A DNA stretch of 64,000 nt from Firmicutes bacterium CAG:534 (GTDB lineage Bacteria; Bacillota; Clostridia; Lachnospirales; Lachnospiraceae): positions 16,471 through 80,470 of the forward strand of contig FR894525.1 in the NCBI GenBank assembly GCA_000436115.1, read 5' to 3'. Shown here piece after piece: positions 1 through 8,497 of the stretch; position 1 is the stretch's first letter, and every line of letters begins with the position of its first letter. The notes below the pieces were generated by a model. That model did not search any database. It saw only the letters and a program-made list of their open reading frames with translations, and was not told where the DNA came from. The translations under genes were made by a program, and so were the position numbers.

Positions 1-1146
1 AAGGGAACAAAGATCCGCATGATGGCCACAGGAGCCTGTGATGATGTGGTGGAAGTGGGATACTTCGGGGCAGGGCAGTTTATTCCCTGTGAGGAACTTT
101 CGGCCGGAATGGTAGGCTATATTACGGCTTCCATCAAGAACCTGAAGGATACGGCAGTGGGAGATACGGTGACCGATGCGGAGAGACCCTGTGCGGAACC
201 TCTTCCCGGCTACAAAAAGGTAAACTCTATGGTTTACTGTGGCGTCTATCCTGCTGATGGCGCCAAGTACCCGGATCTGAGGGATGCGCTGGAAAAGCTG
301 CAGCTAAATGACGCTTCCCTTAATTATGAACCGGAAACTTCTATTGCTTTAGGGTTTGGCTTCCGGTGCGGCTTTTTGGGACTTCTGCACCTGGAGATCA
401 TTCAGGAGAGGCTGGAAAGAGAGTACAACCTGGATCTGGTGACAACAGCGCCGGGAGTTATCTATAAGGTGCACAAAACAAACGGGGAGGTAATGTCCCT
501 TACCAATCCCTCCAATCTTCCGGATCCTTCTGAAATTGAATATATGGAAGAACCCATTGTCAGTGCGGAGATCATGGTGACAACGGAATTTATCGGCTCG
601 ATCATGGAGCTGTGCCAGGAGAGAAGAGGAAAGTATCTGGGAATGGAATACATTGAGGCAACAAGAGCGCTCTTAAAGTATGAGCTTCCGCTGAATGAGA
701 TCATTTATGATTTCTTTGACGCCCTGAAGTCCAGATCCAGAGGCTATGCCTCCTTTGATTATGAAATGAAGGGCTATGAACAGTCGGAGCTTGTGAAACT
801 GGATATCTTGATCAACAAAGAAGAGGTGGATGCCCTGTCCTTTATCGTACATAAAGACAGCGCCTATGAGAGAGGCAGAAAAATGTGCGAAAAGCTGAAG
901 GACGAGATCCCAAGACACCTTTTTGAAATTCCGATCCAGGCGGCAGTAGGCGGGAAGGTCATTGCCAGAGAAACGGTAAAGGCCATGCGTAAGGATGTGC
1001 TCGCCAAGTGCTATGGCGGCGATATTACCAGAAAGAAGAAGCTGTTGGAAAAGCAGAAAGAGGGAAAGAAACGGATGCGCCAGATCGGCAGCGTGGAAAT
1101 TCCTCAGAAAGCTTTTATGAGTGTGCTTAAGCTGGATGACAATTAG
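1..1146 (+). CDS. lepA: Elongation factor 4 (LepA), C-terminal part, cut by the window edge
   Basis: The reading frame is open from base 1 ([11 protein letters not shown]) to the TAG at 1144-1146, giving 381 residues of a protein that is usually about 600. What remains covers the middle and C-terminal domains; the GTPase domain lies outside. The stretch [16 protein letters not shown] and the basic tail [19 protein letters not shown] are diagnostic of LepA and not of EF-G. LepA is a ribosome-associated translational GTPase acting on initiation and back-translocation. It lies 14 bases ahead of hemW, and a lepA-hemW pair is common in Firmicutes. The first ATG in this frame, at 19, is internal and not the true start. 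Confidence 0.97.
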   Translation, partial: KGTKIRMMATGACDDVVEVGYFGAGQFIPCEELSAGMVGYITASIKNLKDTAVGDTVTDAERPCAEPLPGYKKVNSMVYCGVYPADGAKYPDLRDALEKLQLNDASLNYEPETSIALGFGFRCGFLGLLHLEIIQERLEREYNLDLVTTAPGVIYKVHKTNGEVMSLTNPSNLPDPSEIEYMEEPIVSAEIMVTTEFIGSIMELCQERRGKYLGMEYIEATRALLKYELPLNEIIYDFFDALKSRSRGYASFDYEMKGYEQSELVKLDILINKEEVDALSFIVHKDSAYERGRKMCEKLKDEIPRHLFEIPIQAAVGGKVIARETVKAMRKDVLAKCYGGDITRKKKLLEKQKEGKKRMRQIGSVEIPQKAFMSVLKLDDN

Positions 1147-1160
1147 AAAAGAGATTTTGG

Positions 1161-2309
1161 ATGGGGCAGGAAAATCATCTTGGAATTTATATTCATATTC
1201 CTTTTTGCGTAAGAAAGTGCCTGTACTGTGATTTCCTTTCTGCGCCTGTAGGGGAAGCAGACAGGGAAGCATATTGTGAAATGCTCTGTAAGGAGATTGC
1301 AGAAAAGGGAAAGGAAAGTGCAAAATACAGTGTGGACACCATATTTCTTGGGGGAGGAACCCCTTCCCTTCTTTTGGGAAAGCAGGCCCGGAAGATTATG
1401 GATGCTGTGTTTTTAAACTTCCGGGTGGAAAAGGATGCAGAGATTTCCATGGAGGCAAATCCGGGAACATTGTCACAGGAAACGCTTTCGGACTATCTGG
1501 GAGCAGGCGTCAACAGACTCAGCATAGGACTGCAGTCTGCCCATAATGAGGAACTGAGGGCCCTTGGAAGGATCCACAGCTATGAGGACTTTCTGGAAAG
1601 CTATGAGATGGCGGCGCAGCTTGGGTTTTCCAATTTGAATGTGGATCTGATGCTGGGGATCCCGGGGCAGACCCTGCAAAGTTACCTGGAAACCTTAAGG
1701 ATGGTTACGCATCTTCCCTGTAAACCTGCCCATATTTCGGCCTACAGCCTGATCGTGGAGGAGGGAACTCCTTTTAGCAGGCATGTAGAGCAGCTTCCTG
1801 ATGAGGATACAGAAAGATACATGTATCATCTGGGTACAGAGTATCTTAAGGGGAGAGGGTATGAGCAGTATGAGATCTCCAATTATGCCAGGAAGGGCTT
1901 TGAGAGCAGACATAACTGCAAATACTGGAAAAGGGAAAACTATCTGGGCCTCGGGCTTGGAGCCTCTTCCATGATAGAAAATGTCCGGTTTAAAAATACA
2001 CCGGTGTTCCGGGATTATCTGGCAGGTGATTTTAAACGGAAAAAGGAACAGGTCTTGTCTTTGCCGGAACAAATGGAGGAATTTATGTTTCTGGGACTCC
2101 GCATGCGGGATGGCGTTGATGAGAGGCGGTTTGAAGAGCTCTTTGGCAAAAAGCTGAGAGAGGTCTATGCAGAGCCGGTTCAAAAATACCTGAAGCTTGG
2201 GCTTTTAGAAGAGATCAGAGATTTACAGAAAGGATCTACAAGGCTGACGTTAACAGCAAGGGGGATCGATGTCAGCAACACAGTCATGGCAGATTTCCTG
2301 TTTGACTAG
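1161..2309 (+). CDS. hemW: HemW, radical SAM heme chaperone
   Basis: This 382-residue protein has the radical SAM cluster motif CxxxCxxC at C16, C20 and C23 (FCVRKCLYCDF), followed by FLGGGTPS near residue 62. The aromatic residue after the third cysteine and the HNCKYW motif near residue 248 favour HemW over true coproporphyrinogen dehydrogenase HemN. HemW family members bind heme and deliver it to target proteins; older annotations call them oxygen-independent coproporphyrinogen oxidase. The ATG lies 14 bases after lepA, so the two are probably co-transcribed. Function is assigned from family membership. Confidence 0.93.
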   Translation: MGQENHLGIYIHIPFCVRKCLYCDFLSAPVGEADREAYCEMLCKEIAEKGKESAKYSVDTIFLGGGTPSLLLGKQARKIMDAVFLNFRVEKDAEISMEANPGTLSQETLSDYLGAGVNRLSIGLQSAHNEELRALGRIHSYEDFLESYEMAAQLGFSNLNVDLMLGIPGQTLQSYLETLRMVTHLPCKPAHISAYSLIVEEGTPFSRHVEQLPDEDTERYMYHLGTEYLKGRGYEQYEISNYARKGFESRHNCKYWKRENYLGLGLGASSMIENVRFKNTPVFRDYLAGDFKRKKEQVLSLPEQMEEFMFLGLRMRDGVDERRFEELFGKKLREVYAEPVQKYLKLGLLEEIRDLQKGSTRLTLTARGIDVSNTVMADFLFD

Positions 2310-2359
2310 GAGAGTTGCTATTTGAATGGGTTATTTGTATAATAAGTTAGTTGGAAAGG

Positions 2360-2388
2360 CACTCCGGGGCTCACCGGGTCATAGAATA
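2360..2388 (+). promoter_or_regulatory. Candidate sigma-K/sigma-E type promoter ahead of sigK
   Basis: AC at 2361-2362 is followed 17 bases later by CATAGAATA at 2380-2388. This fits the Bacillus sigma-K pattern AC-N17-CATANNNTA, and the -10 also resembles sigma-E (CATACANT). It ends 25 bases before the sigK start, where one would expect a sporulation promoter. It could be autoregulatory. It was found by eye only. Confidence 0.5.
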
Positions 2389-2413
2389 GTAAAAATGACT
2401 TTGGGGGCGCCCT

Positions 2414-3052
2414 TTGAAAACATTCAGTCAGCCTTTATCAGCAGAGGAGGAAGCCTATTACATAAAGGCGCTTCAAAGCAGCGACAGCCGTAAGGCGGCC
2501 GAAGCCAGAGAAGTCCTGATTGAGAGAAACCTGCGTCTGGTAGCCCACATTGCCAAGAAATATCAAAATGCAGAGGAAGATATGGAGGATCTGATCTCCA
2601 TTGGAACCATCGGCCTGATTAAAGCGGTGTCTTCCTTTGATGCGGGCAAGGGAAAGCTGAGTACCTACGCATCCAGATGTATCGATAATGAACTGCTTAT
2701 GCTGCTGCGTTCCAAAAAGAAAAGCTCCAGGGAGGTATCGCTGTTTGAACCGATCGGTACCGATAAGGAAGGAAATGAACTGAATCTCCTGGACATTATG
2801 GAACATGAGCAGGAAGATATTACAGAGCAGATGGAACTGTATGATAATACAAAGAAACTGGCAAAGCTTTTAAAGGAAGTATTAAGCGACAGGGAACGGG
2901 AGATCATTTATTTGCGTTACGGCCTTGTAACAGGAACGGAGGTAACGCAGCGGCAGATCGGAGAAGCGCTTCATATTTCCAGAAGCTACGTTTCCAGGAT
3001 TGAAAAGAAAGCATTGCTGAAGCTGCGAGAAGGGTTTCAGGACAGAAAGTAG
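2414..3052 (+). CDS. sigK: RNA polymerase sigma-K type sporulation sigma factor
   Basis: The 212-residue product has sigma-70 region 2 (RNLRLVAHIAKKY, EDLISIGTIGLIKAV) and a region 4 helix-turn-helix (TQRQIGEALHISRSYVSRIEKKAL). The segments YASRCIDNELLMLLRSKKK and GTDKEGNELNLLDIM match the late mother-cell factor sigma-K. An in-frame TGA at 2396-2398 leaves TTG at 2414 as the only good start, behind a G-rich stretch. The protein therefore begins directly at the mature region (KTFSQPLSAEEE) and lacks the hydrophobic N-terminal pro-sequence that B. subtilis removes by proteolysis. The frame is continuous, with no skin-like insertion. The next gene, pilT, follows after 11 bases. Confidence 0.88.
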   Translation: MKTFSQPLSAEEEAYYIKALQSSDSRKAAEAREVLIERNLRLVAHIAKKYQNAEEDMEDLISIGTIGLIKAVSSFDAGKGKLSTYASRCIDNELLMLLRSKKKSSREVSLFEPIGTDKEGNELNLLDIMEHEQEDITEQMELYDNTKKLAKLLKEVLSDREREIIYLRYGLVTGTEVTQRQIGEALHISRSYVSRIEKKALLKLREGFQDRK

Positions 3053-3063
3053 AGGACAGAGAT

Positions 3064-4131
3064 ATGCCTACAATAGAAGAAATGCTCCGTGCAGCAAAAG
3101 CGGCCGGAGCTTCAGACCTGCATATTACGGTTGGTGTACCGCCTAAGATCAGAGTAAACGGACAGCTCATTACCATGGACTATGGGAAGATGCTGCCCGG
3201 AGACACCAATGCGCTCCTTGATCAGATCATGAATGAGAAGCATAGGGCAAAATTTGAAGAGGTCGGGGAACATGATATGTCCTTTTCCATTCCCAATCTG
3301 GGGAGATACCGTGTAAATGCTTATAAGCAAAGAGGCTCTGTGGCCATTGCGCTGCGTCTGGTGGGAACTCAGGTTCCATCGGCAGAGTCCCTTGGCATTC
3401 CTCCTTCTGTGATCGACCTTTATCAGCGTAAGAGAGGGCTGGTGCTGGTGACAGGCCCCACGGGAAGCGGAAAATCCACGACCCTTGCAGCCATCATTGA
3501 CAAGATCAACAATAACAGGGAGGCTCATGTGATCACCCTGGAGGATCCCATAGAATATCTGCATCAGCATAAGCTTTCCATGGTAAACCAAAGGGAGATC
3601 GGCCTGGACTCCCAGAGCTATGCAAGCGCCCTGCGGGCTGCCCTCAGGGAGGATCCTGATGTGATCCTGGTAGGGGAAATGCGCGATTTTGAAACCATCA
3701 GCGTAGCGATTACAGCGGCAGAAACAGGGCATTTGGTTTTGTCCACTCTTCACACCATCGGCGCCGCAAGCACGGTTGACCGTGTGATCGACGTGTTCCC
3801 GCCCCATCAGCAGCAGCAGGTTCGTGTGCAGTTTGCAAATGTATTAGAGGCCGTGATCTCCCAGCAGCTGATCCCCAATGCAGACGGGACAGGCCGTGTG
3901 GCAGCTTTCGAGGTGCTTCATGCAAACCATGCAGTGAGAAACTTGATCAGGGAAGGAAAATCCCATCAGCTTATGACTGTGATGCAGACCAACAGGAAGC
4001 TGGGAATGATCGCTATGGATGAGGCGATCATGCAGCTGTACCGGGAACAGAAAATAACAAAAGAACAGGCAATTCAATTTGCACAGGATCCTGATACCAT
4101 GGCAAACCGCCTGATGGGAGGGCTTTCCTGA
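3064..4131 (+). CDS. pilT: Type IV pilus retraction ATPase PilT
   Basis: This 355-residue protein is a full-length secretion ATPase of the PilT/VirB11 class. It has Walker A GPTGSGKST at 131-139, an Asp box (ITLEDPIEY) at 157-165, a Walker B region ending in GEMRD near 204-208 and a His box near 222-230. The AVRNLIREGK motif at 290-299 matches the AIRNLIRE element specific to PilT retraction motors, which argues against PilB. It powers pilus retraction at the inner face of the membrane. No pilB, pilC or pilM is nearby, so the rest of the machine must be encoded elsewhere or is absent. A terminator follows the gene. Confidence 0.93.
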   Translation: MPTIEEMLRAAKAAGASDLHITVGVPPKIRVNGQLITMDYGKMLPGDTNALLDQIMNEKHRAKFEEVGEHDMSFSIPNLGRYRVNAYKQRGSVAIALRLVGTQVPSAESLGIPPSVIDLYQRKRGLVLVTGPTGSGKSTTLAAIIDKINNNREAHVITLEDPIEYLHQHKLSMVNQREIGLDSQSYASALRAALREDPDVILVGEMRDFETISVAITAAETGHLVLSTLHTIGAASTVDRVIDVFPPHQQQQVRVQFANVLEAVISQQLIPNADGTGRVAAFEVLHANHAVRNLIREGKSHQLMTVMQTNRKLGMIAMDEAIMQLYREQKITKEQAIQFAQDPDTMANRLMGGLS

Positions 4132-4168
4132 AAGGCAGCATTGACATTTGCAGCAGAGTCATGTAAAG

Positions 4169-4199
4169 TAGGCATATCGAATGATATGTCTATTTTTTT
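4169..4199 (+). terminator. Intrinsic terminator after pilT
   Basis: GGCATATC (4171-4178) pairs with GATATGTC (4183-4190) around a GAAT loop with one G-T wobble, extended by A-T pairs at the base. A run of seven T follows at 4193-4199. It separates pilT from comM. Confidence 0.85.
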
Positions 4200-4287
4200 A
4201 GTCAGAGATGTTCATCTCAAATGATTTCCAGAAATAAGTTTCGGTAAAAGGATGTAGAAGGGATACCAGAGAGAAAAGGAGGATTTT

Positions 4288-5823
4288 TTGTTCAGTACAG
4301 TTTTATCAGGATCCGTCTGTGGAATGGACAGCTTTCTTGTGCGCGTAGAGGTAGATCTGTCCCGAGGGCTTCCCTGCCTTGTTATGGTGGGAAACATAGG
4401 AACCCAGGTAAAAGAATCCGCAGAGCGGATCAGAGTGGCCCTTAAAAATACGGGGATTACCATTCCACCTGCGCATATTGCGGTAAACTTTTCCCCCGGA
4501 AATATCAGAAAGGAAGGGACAGCCTTTGATCTTCCCGTGGCGGTTGCCATTTTGCTTGCAATGGAAAAGGTTCCCTGCGTAGGGATGGAGGAAATACTTT
4601 TCTTGGGAGAACTTGGCTTAAACGGAGAGCTGCGTCCTGTACGGGCGGTTTTACCGGTGATCCTCCGGGCAAAGCAGGCAGAAATAAAACGGTGCGTTGT
4701 CCCTGTGCAGAATGCCGGAGAGGCAGGGGCTGTAACAGGAATGGAGGTGGTAGGCCTTTCCAGCCTGAAGGAGGCTCTTGATTACCTCTGCGCAAGGGAG
4801 GAACACCGGAAAGCCTATGTTTTTACAGGGGCAGGGCAGAAATCTATAAAGAAGGAAGCACAGGAACCGGATTACAGGGAGGTGATCGGCCAGGAGGCGG
4901 CAAAAAGGGCGGCGCTGATCGCCGCCGCAGGCTTTCATCATATGCTCCTTGTGGGGCCGCCCGGCTCCGGCAAGACCATGATCGCCAAAAGGATCCCTTC
5001 CATTCTCCCGGCCTTATCAGAGGCGGAAAGCTTGGAGGTTTCCTCGGTTTATAGTATTGCAGGAAGGCTGCCGGAAGAGGGACTGATCACCCAGAGGCCC
5101 TTCCTGAGCCCTCATCACACCATATCTGCCCAGGCGCTGTCCGGAGGGGGAAGGTTGCCAAGACCGGGGGTGATTTCCCTGGCCCATAGGGGCGTTCTGT
5201 TTTTGGATGAAATGCCGGAGTTTAAAAGGCAGACCCTGGATCTTTTGCGGCAGCCCCTGGAGGACAGAAAGATCCAGATTGCCAGGAACAGCGGCGTTTT
5301 TACCTATCCGGCAGACCTGATGCTGGTGGGAGCCATGAACCCCTGTCTTTGCGGGTACTTTCCGGACAGAAACAGATGCCGGTGCACCCCTTCGGAGATT
5401 CGTCAGTATATCAGTCATATTTCAGGCCCGATCCTGGACCGGATGGATCTTTGTGTAAGAGTTCCACGGATGGAGATTTCCCGGATGACAAAGGGACGGA
5501 CGGGGGAGGACAGCGCCCTGCTGAGGGAAAAGGTGCTAAGGGCAAGAAAGCGCCAGGGGGAAAGATATGCAGGAAACAACTGCAAATTTAACGCACAGCT
5601 TTCTGGCGGAGAAATAGAACGGCACTGCGGTCTTGGAGCAAAGGAAAAGCAGTTTATGGAGCAGGTGGCAGACCGCATGAGGTTGAGTGCAAGAGCGTAT
5701 CACAGACTTTTGAAGGTTGCCAGAACCATTGCAGATCTTGAAGATACAGAGAGGATCAGGGAGGAGCATCTGGCAGAGGCAGTATGCTTCAGACAGGCAC
5801 AGACAGAAGAAGCACAAGGATAA
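4288..5823 (+). CDS. comM: ComM/YifB-family AAA+ ATPase (Mg-chelatase-like)
   Basis: The 511-residue product has the full YifB/ComM layout: an N-terminal Lon-protease-like fold (about 1-165), an AAA+ Mg-chelatase domain with Walker A GPPGSGKT at 223-230 and Walker B VLFLDEMPE near 303-311, and a C-terminal helical domain. ComM of Gram-negative competent bacteria is a hexameric helicase that extends heteroduplex during transformation; the Firmicutes role is less well shown. The start is a TTG at 4288 behind AGGAGG at 4277-4282. dprA follows after 33 bases, and a comM-dprA order is common, consistent with recombination of incoming DNA. Confidence 0.92.
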   Translation: MFSTVLSGSVCGMDSFLVRVEVDLSRGLPCLVMVGNIGTQVKESAERIRVALKNTGITIPPAHIAVNFSPGNIRKEGTAFDLPVAVAILLAMEKVPCVGMEEILFLGELGLNGELRPVRAVLPVILRAKQAEIKRCVVPVQNAGEAGAVTGMEVVGLSSLKEALDYLCAREEHRKAYVFTGAGQKSIKKEAQEPDYREVIGQEAAKRAALIAAAGFHHMLLVGPPGSGKTMIAKRIPSILPALSEAESLEVSSVYSIAGRLPEEGLITQRPFLSPHHTISAQALSGGGRLPRPGVISLAHRGVLFLDEMPEFKRQTLDLLRQPLEDRKIQIARNSGVFTYPADLMLVGAMNPCLCGYFPDRNRCRCTPSEIRQYISHISGPILDRMDLCVRVPRMEISRMTKGRTGEDSALLREKVLRARKRQGERYAGNNCKFNAQLSGGEIERHCGLGAKEKQFMEQVADRMRLSARAYHRLLKVARTIADLEDTERIREEHLAEAVCFRQAQTEEAQG

Positions 5824-5856
5824 AAGAGTGGGAAGGCCCGCAGGGAAGGGAGGCAA

Positions 5857-7059
5857 ATGGATCAGCATAAGGAATATCAGCTCTGGATGCAGCAGCTTCC
5901 GGCAGTGGGGGAAAGACGGATCAAAAAGCTCCTAAGCCGTTTTGGAAGTGAAAGGGAGGCTTATGAAAGACTGAAAACCGCAGGGGAACAGACAGTCGGG
6001 GAACTTCTTTCAGGGATATTAAATAAAGAACAGGCAGAGTGCGTAAGAATGTTTACCAGAAAGTGGCAGCTAAAGGAAAATTATGAACGCTTAAGGGAAC
6101 AGGAGATTTCCTTTCTCACAGAAGAGGATGGGGCTTACCCGGAGCGGCTGAGGCAGATGGAAATACCGCCCTATGGGCTGTATGTGAAGGGAAAGCTCCC
6201 GGAGGGAGAACGGGCCTGGGCTGCGGTGATCGGTGCAAGGGAATGCTCTTCCTACGGCAGCTTTCTGGCACAGGCCTTTGGAAGGCGTTTGGGAGAGGCA
6301 GGGGTGGTAACAGTCAGCGGCATGGCAAGGGGAGTGGACGGCACAGCCCAGTGGGCCGCCCTTGAAGGGGGAGGAAAGACCGTTGGGGTTCTGGGAAGCG
6401 GAGTGGATGTGTGCTATCCTTCCAGCAACAGGAAACTGTATGAAAGGATCCTAAAGGGAGGCGGCGCACTTGTTTCCCTGGCACCGCCCGGAACTCCTCC
6501 TGCCAAAAGCTTATTTCCAAGGCGAAATCAAATTGTGGCAGGCCTATCCGATGCCCTGTTAGTGATAGAAGCCAGACAAAGGAGCGGCACCTTTATTACC
6601 GTGGATATGGCGCTGGAACAGGGGAAAAATGTATACGCAGTGCCGGGGCGTATAACGGACAGGTTAAGTGACGGCTGTAACATGCTGCTGCGGCAGGGGG
6701 CGGGGATCGCACTTTCCCCGGAGGATTTTCTGGCCGAGGTGTCCTTATTATATGGAAGAAACTCCTTTGAGTGGGAAGGACGAAGAGAAAAGAGCCGGGG
6801 AAAAAGAAATGAAAAGAAGAAAGACGGAAGGGCGGAAGGAGAGCAGACATGGGAAGCTGCGGACATCATAGACGAAGGAGAAAAAAGGGTGCTTTCCCTG
6901 CTGGATGTTACCCCGAAATCTTTGGATGAACTGCTGGCAGAGCTTAAAAGGCAGGGACAGGAGCTTGGACTTTCAGAGCTTACAAGTAAGCTGATCCTGT
7001 TATGCCTGAAGGGGGAGGCGGTGCAGATCGGCGGAAGCTATGGGATCCGGCAGAAATGA
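5857..7059 (+). CDS. dprA: DNA processing protein DprA (Smf)
   Basis: This 400-residue protein contains the DprA Rossmann-like domain: VIGAREC near 125, the SGMARGVDG motif, GVLGSGVDVCYP, FPRRNQIVAGLS and the GTFITVDMALEQGKNVYAVPG segment. The C-terminal 60 residues form a winged-helix-like DML1 domain, joined by a very charged K/R/E linker at about 305-335. DprA binds incoming single-stranded DNA and loads RecA during transformation. The start ATG has a GGGAGG site. A promoter for the next gene overlaps its stop codon. Confidence 0.95.
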   Translation: MDQHKEYQLWMQQLPAVGERRIKKLLSRFGSEREAYERLKTAGEQTVGELLSGILNKEQAECVRMFTRKWQLKENYERLREQEISFLTEEDGAYPERLRQMEIPPYGLYVKGKLPEGERAWAAVIGARECSSYGSFLAQAFGRRLGEAGVVTVSGMARGVDGTAQWAALEGGGKTVGVLGSGVDVCYPSSNRKLYERILKGGGALVSLAPPGTPPAKSLFPRRNQIVAGLSDALLVIEARQRSGTFITVDMALEQGKNVYAVPGRITDRLSDGCNMLLRQGAGIALSPEDFLAEVSLLYGRNSFEWEGRREKSRGKRNEKKKDGRAEGEQTWEAADIIDEGEKRVLSLLDVTPKSLDELLAELKRQGQELGLSELTSKLILLCLKGEAVQIGGSYGIRQK

Positions 7060-7088
7060 TTGAAAGATGCAGGAAAAGAAGATATACT
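7060..7088 (+). promoter_or_regulatory. Sigma-A type promoter ahead of the prepilin gene
   Basis: TTGAAA (7060-7065) and TATACT (7083-7088) are 17 bases apart. The -35 starts on the last base of the dprA stop codon's neighbourhood, so prepilin and peptidase may have their own start of transcription. A 7-bp hairpin, TGTGCGG (7107-7113) with CCGCACA (7127-7133), lies in the leader. Confidence 0.65.
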
Positions 7089-7157
7089 GAAAAAATAGGG
7101 AAAAAGTGTGCGGCAGTGCAAAGCGTCCGCACAGGATATACAGAGAAAGGAAACGAA

Positions 7158-7628
7158 ATGGAGCGACAAAAGAAAAGCAGCTCGGCAGGTTTTTCACTGG
7201 TAGAGCTTATGCTGGTATTGGCGATTATGGTACTGCTGGTGGCAATATCCATCCCCTTTATCACTTCTTATCTGCAAAAAGGCAATTATTCTTCTGATGA
7301 ACAGCTTGCAGAAAATCTTAAAAGAGCGGTCAGCGTAGCCCTTGAGGAGCAAAGAAACCTTCAGGAGGCGGAAGTGGAATTTTCTGAAGGCGGCGTTACT
7401 CTGTATCTGGATCGGTTTTCGGATTTTCCCGGGAGCTTTGGAGCGTCCGTGGCCGAGAAGATGGGCTATGGAAGCGCAAAGGTCATGACAGATGGGAAAA
7501 GAGGGATCACCGGGAAGCTGAAAACACCGGGAGCGGAAAGGATTGCAGTAAGGATCGATCAGGACGGAAGCTGCAGAGCTGTTTTTGTTCTTGACCAGAA
7601 GAATGAAGTTCTTTTGGAAACGCCTTAA
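7158..7628 (+). CDS. Type IV prepilin-like protein (pseudopilin)
   Basis: A 156-residue protein starts at ATG 7158 behind GAGAAAGGA. Its leader MERQKKSSSAG ends at G11, followed by FSLVELMLVLAIMVLLVAIS: this is the class III signal with G at -1, F at +1 and E at +5, then the hydrophobic helix. The frame extends upstream to 7002, but that part overlaps dprA and carries no prepilin signal. The globular part (about 36-156) is short and resembles a minor pilin or competence pseudopilin; I cannot name an exact subunit. It sits directly ahead of the matching prepilin peptidase. Confidence 0.88.
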   Translation: MERQKKSSSAGFSLVELMLVLAIMVLLVAISIPFITSYLQKGNYSSDEQLAENLKRAVSVALEEQRNLQEAEVEFSEGGVTLYLDRFSDFPGSFGASVAEKMGYGSAKVMTDGKRGITGKLKTPGAERIAVRIDQDGSCRAVFVLDQKNEVLLETP

Positions 7629-7639
7629 AGGAGAAGAGG

Positions 7640-8398
7640 ATGACAACAGCTGTATTTATGGTATTTATATTACTGTTCGGACTTGTGATCGGAAGCTTTT
7701 TAAATGTCTGTATTTACAGAATACCGGAAAAGCAAAGCATTGTAACAGGAAGATCCCATTGCAGAAGCTGTCTGCGGGTTTTGAAATGGTATGAGCTGAT
7801 CCCGGTGGCAAGCTACCTGTTTCTTGGGGGAAAATGCAAAGGCTGCGGAAAAAGAATTTCCATACAATACCCCCTTGTGGAGCTTTTTAATGGATTGTTA
7901 TATGTACTGATCGTGACAAAATGCGGTTTTTGCGTGGACAGCATCCTGTACTGTCTTTGCGCCTCTGTACTGATCGTGATCAGCCTGATCGATGCAAAAA
8001 CCTATGAGATCCCTTTGGGGTGCAATGTGCTGATTGCCGCATTCGGGATCGCAAGGCTTTTTTTGCATTTTGACAGATGGTATGAATATGCGGGAGGAGC
8101 CGTGGTGGTAAGCGGCTTTTTTCTTCTGGCTTATCTGGTGACGAAGGGCAGAGGGATTGGAGGAGGAGATATTAAGCTTATGGCAGCAGCAGGCCTGTTT
8201 CTGGGGTTTGGAAAAATCCTTGTGGCAGCAGGGATCGGCAGTATCTTGGGGGCGGTGATCCATTTGACCCTGATGAAGCTTTGCGGAAAGGACAGAGTGC
8301 TGCCGTTTGGCCCCTATCTGTCCGCCGGCATTTTGATTTCCATGCTCTGGGGAGATGGCATCATCCGCTGGTATTTGCAGTTCTGCGGACTTGCTTAA
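7640..8398 (+). CDS. Prepilin peptidase / N-methyltransferase (PilD/ComC family)
   Basis: This 252-residue multi-pass membrane protein carries both aspartates of the A24 aspartic protease family: SLIDAKTYEIP and GIGGGDIKLMA. The N-terminal cytoplasmic loop has two CxxC pairs (HCRSC and KCKGC), typical of the bifunctional bacterial PilD type that also methylates the new N-terminal phenylalanine. Start MTTAVFMVFILLFGLVIGSF matches the family, including the GSFLNVCIYR segment. It starts 11 bases after the prepilin gene and would process that protein. Confidence 0.94.
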   Translation: MTTAVFMVFILLFGLVIGSFLNVCIYRIPEKQSIVTGRSHCRSCLRVLKWYELIPVASYLFLGGKCKGCGKRISIQYPLVELFNGLLYVLIVTKCGFCVDSILYCLCASVLIVISLIDAKTYEIPLGCNVLIAAFGIARLFLHFDRWYEYAGGAVVVSGFFLLAYLVTKGRGIGGGDIKLMAAAGLFLGFGKILVAAGIGSILGAVIHLTLMKLCGKDRVLPFGPYLSAGILISMLWGDGIIRWYLQFCGLA

Positions 8399-8431
8399 GT
8401 TTCTTTTTTCACCAGTTTATATTTTTTTTAC

Positions 8432-8460
8432 TTGCAAGGGACAAAAAAGTAGTGTATAGT
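8432..8460 (+). promoter_or_regulatory. Sigma-A type promoter of topA
   Basis: TTGCAA (8432-8437) and TATAGT (8455-8460) are separated by exactly 17 bases. It lies 37 bases ahead of the topA start, in the 99-base gap after the peptidase gene. Confidence 0.7.
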
Positions 8461-8497
8461 TGTGCACGTTATAAACTGGACGAATAGGGGAAGCAAA

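Noticed and set aside
673..1323. Long reverse-strand open frame across lepA/hemW
   Set aside because: It lies antisense to well-supported genes, has no ribosome site and has biased composition typical of shadow frames.
2414..3052. A skin-like insertion in sigK
   Set aside because: The frame is continuous across all sigma regions.
7002..7157. N-terminal extension of the prepilin frame
   Set aside because: It overlaps dprA, and the prepilin leader and ribosome site place the start at 7158.
8462..8497. Earlier ATG for topA at 8462
   Set aside because: It would sit inside the promoter region, and topoisomerases begin at MAKYLVIVESPAKV.
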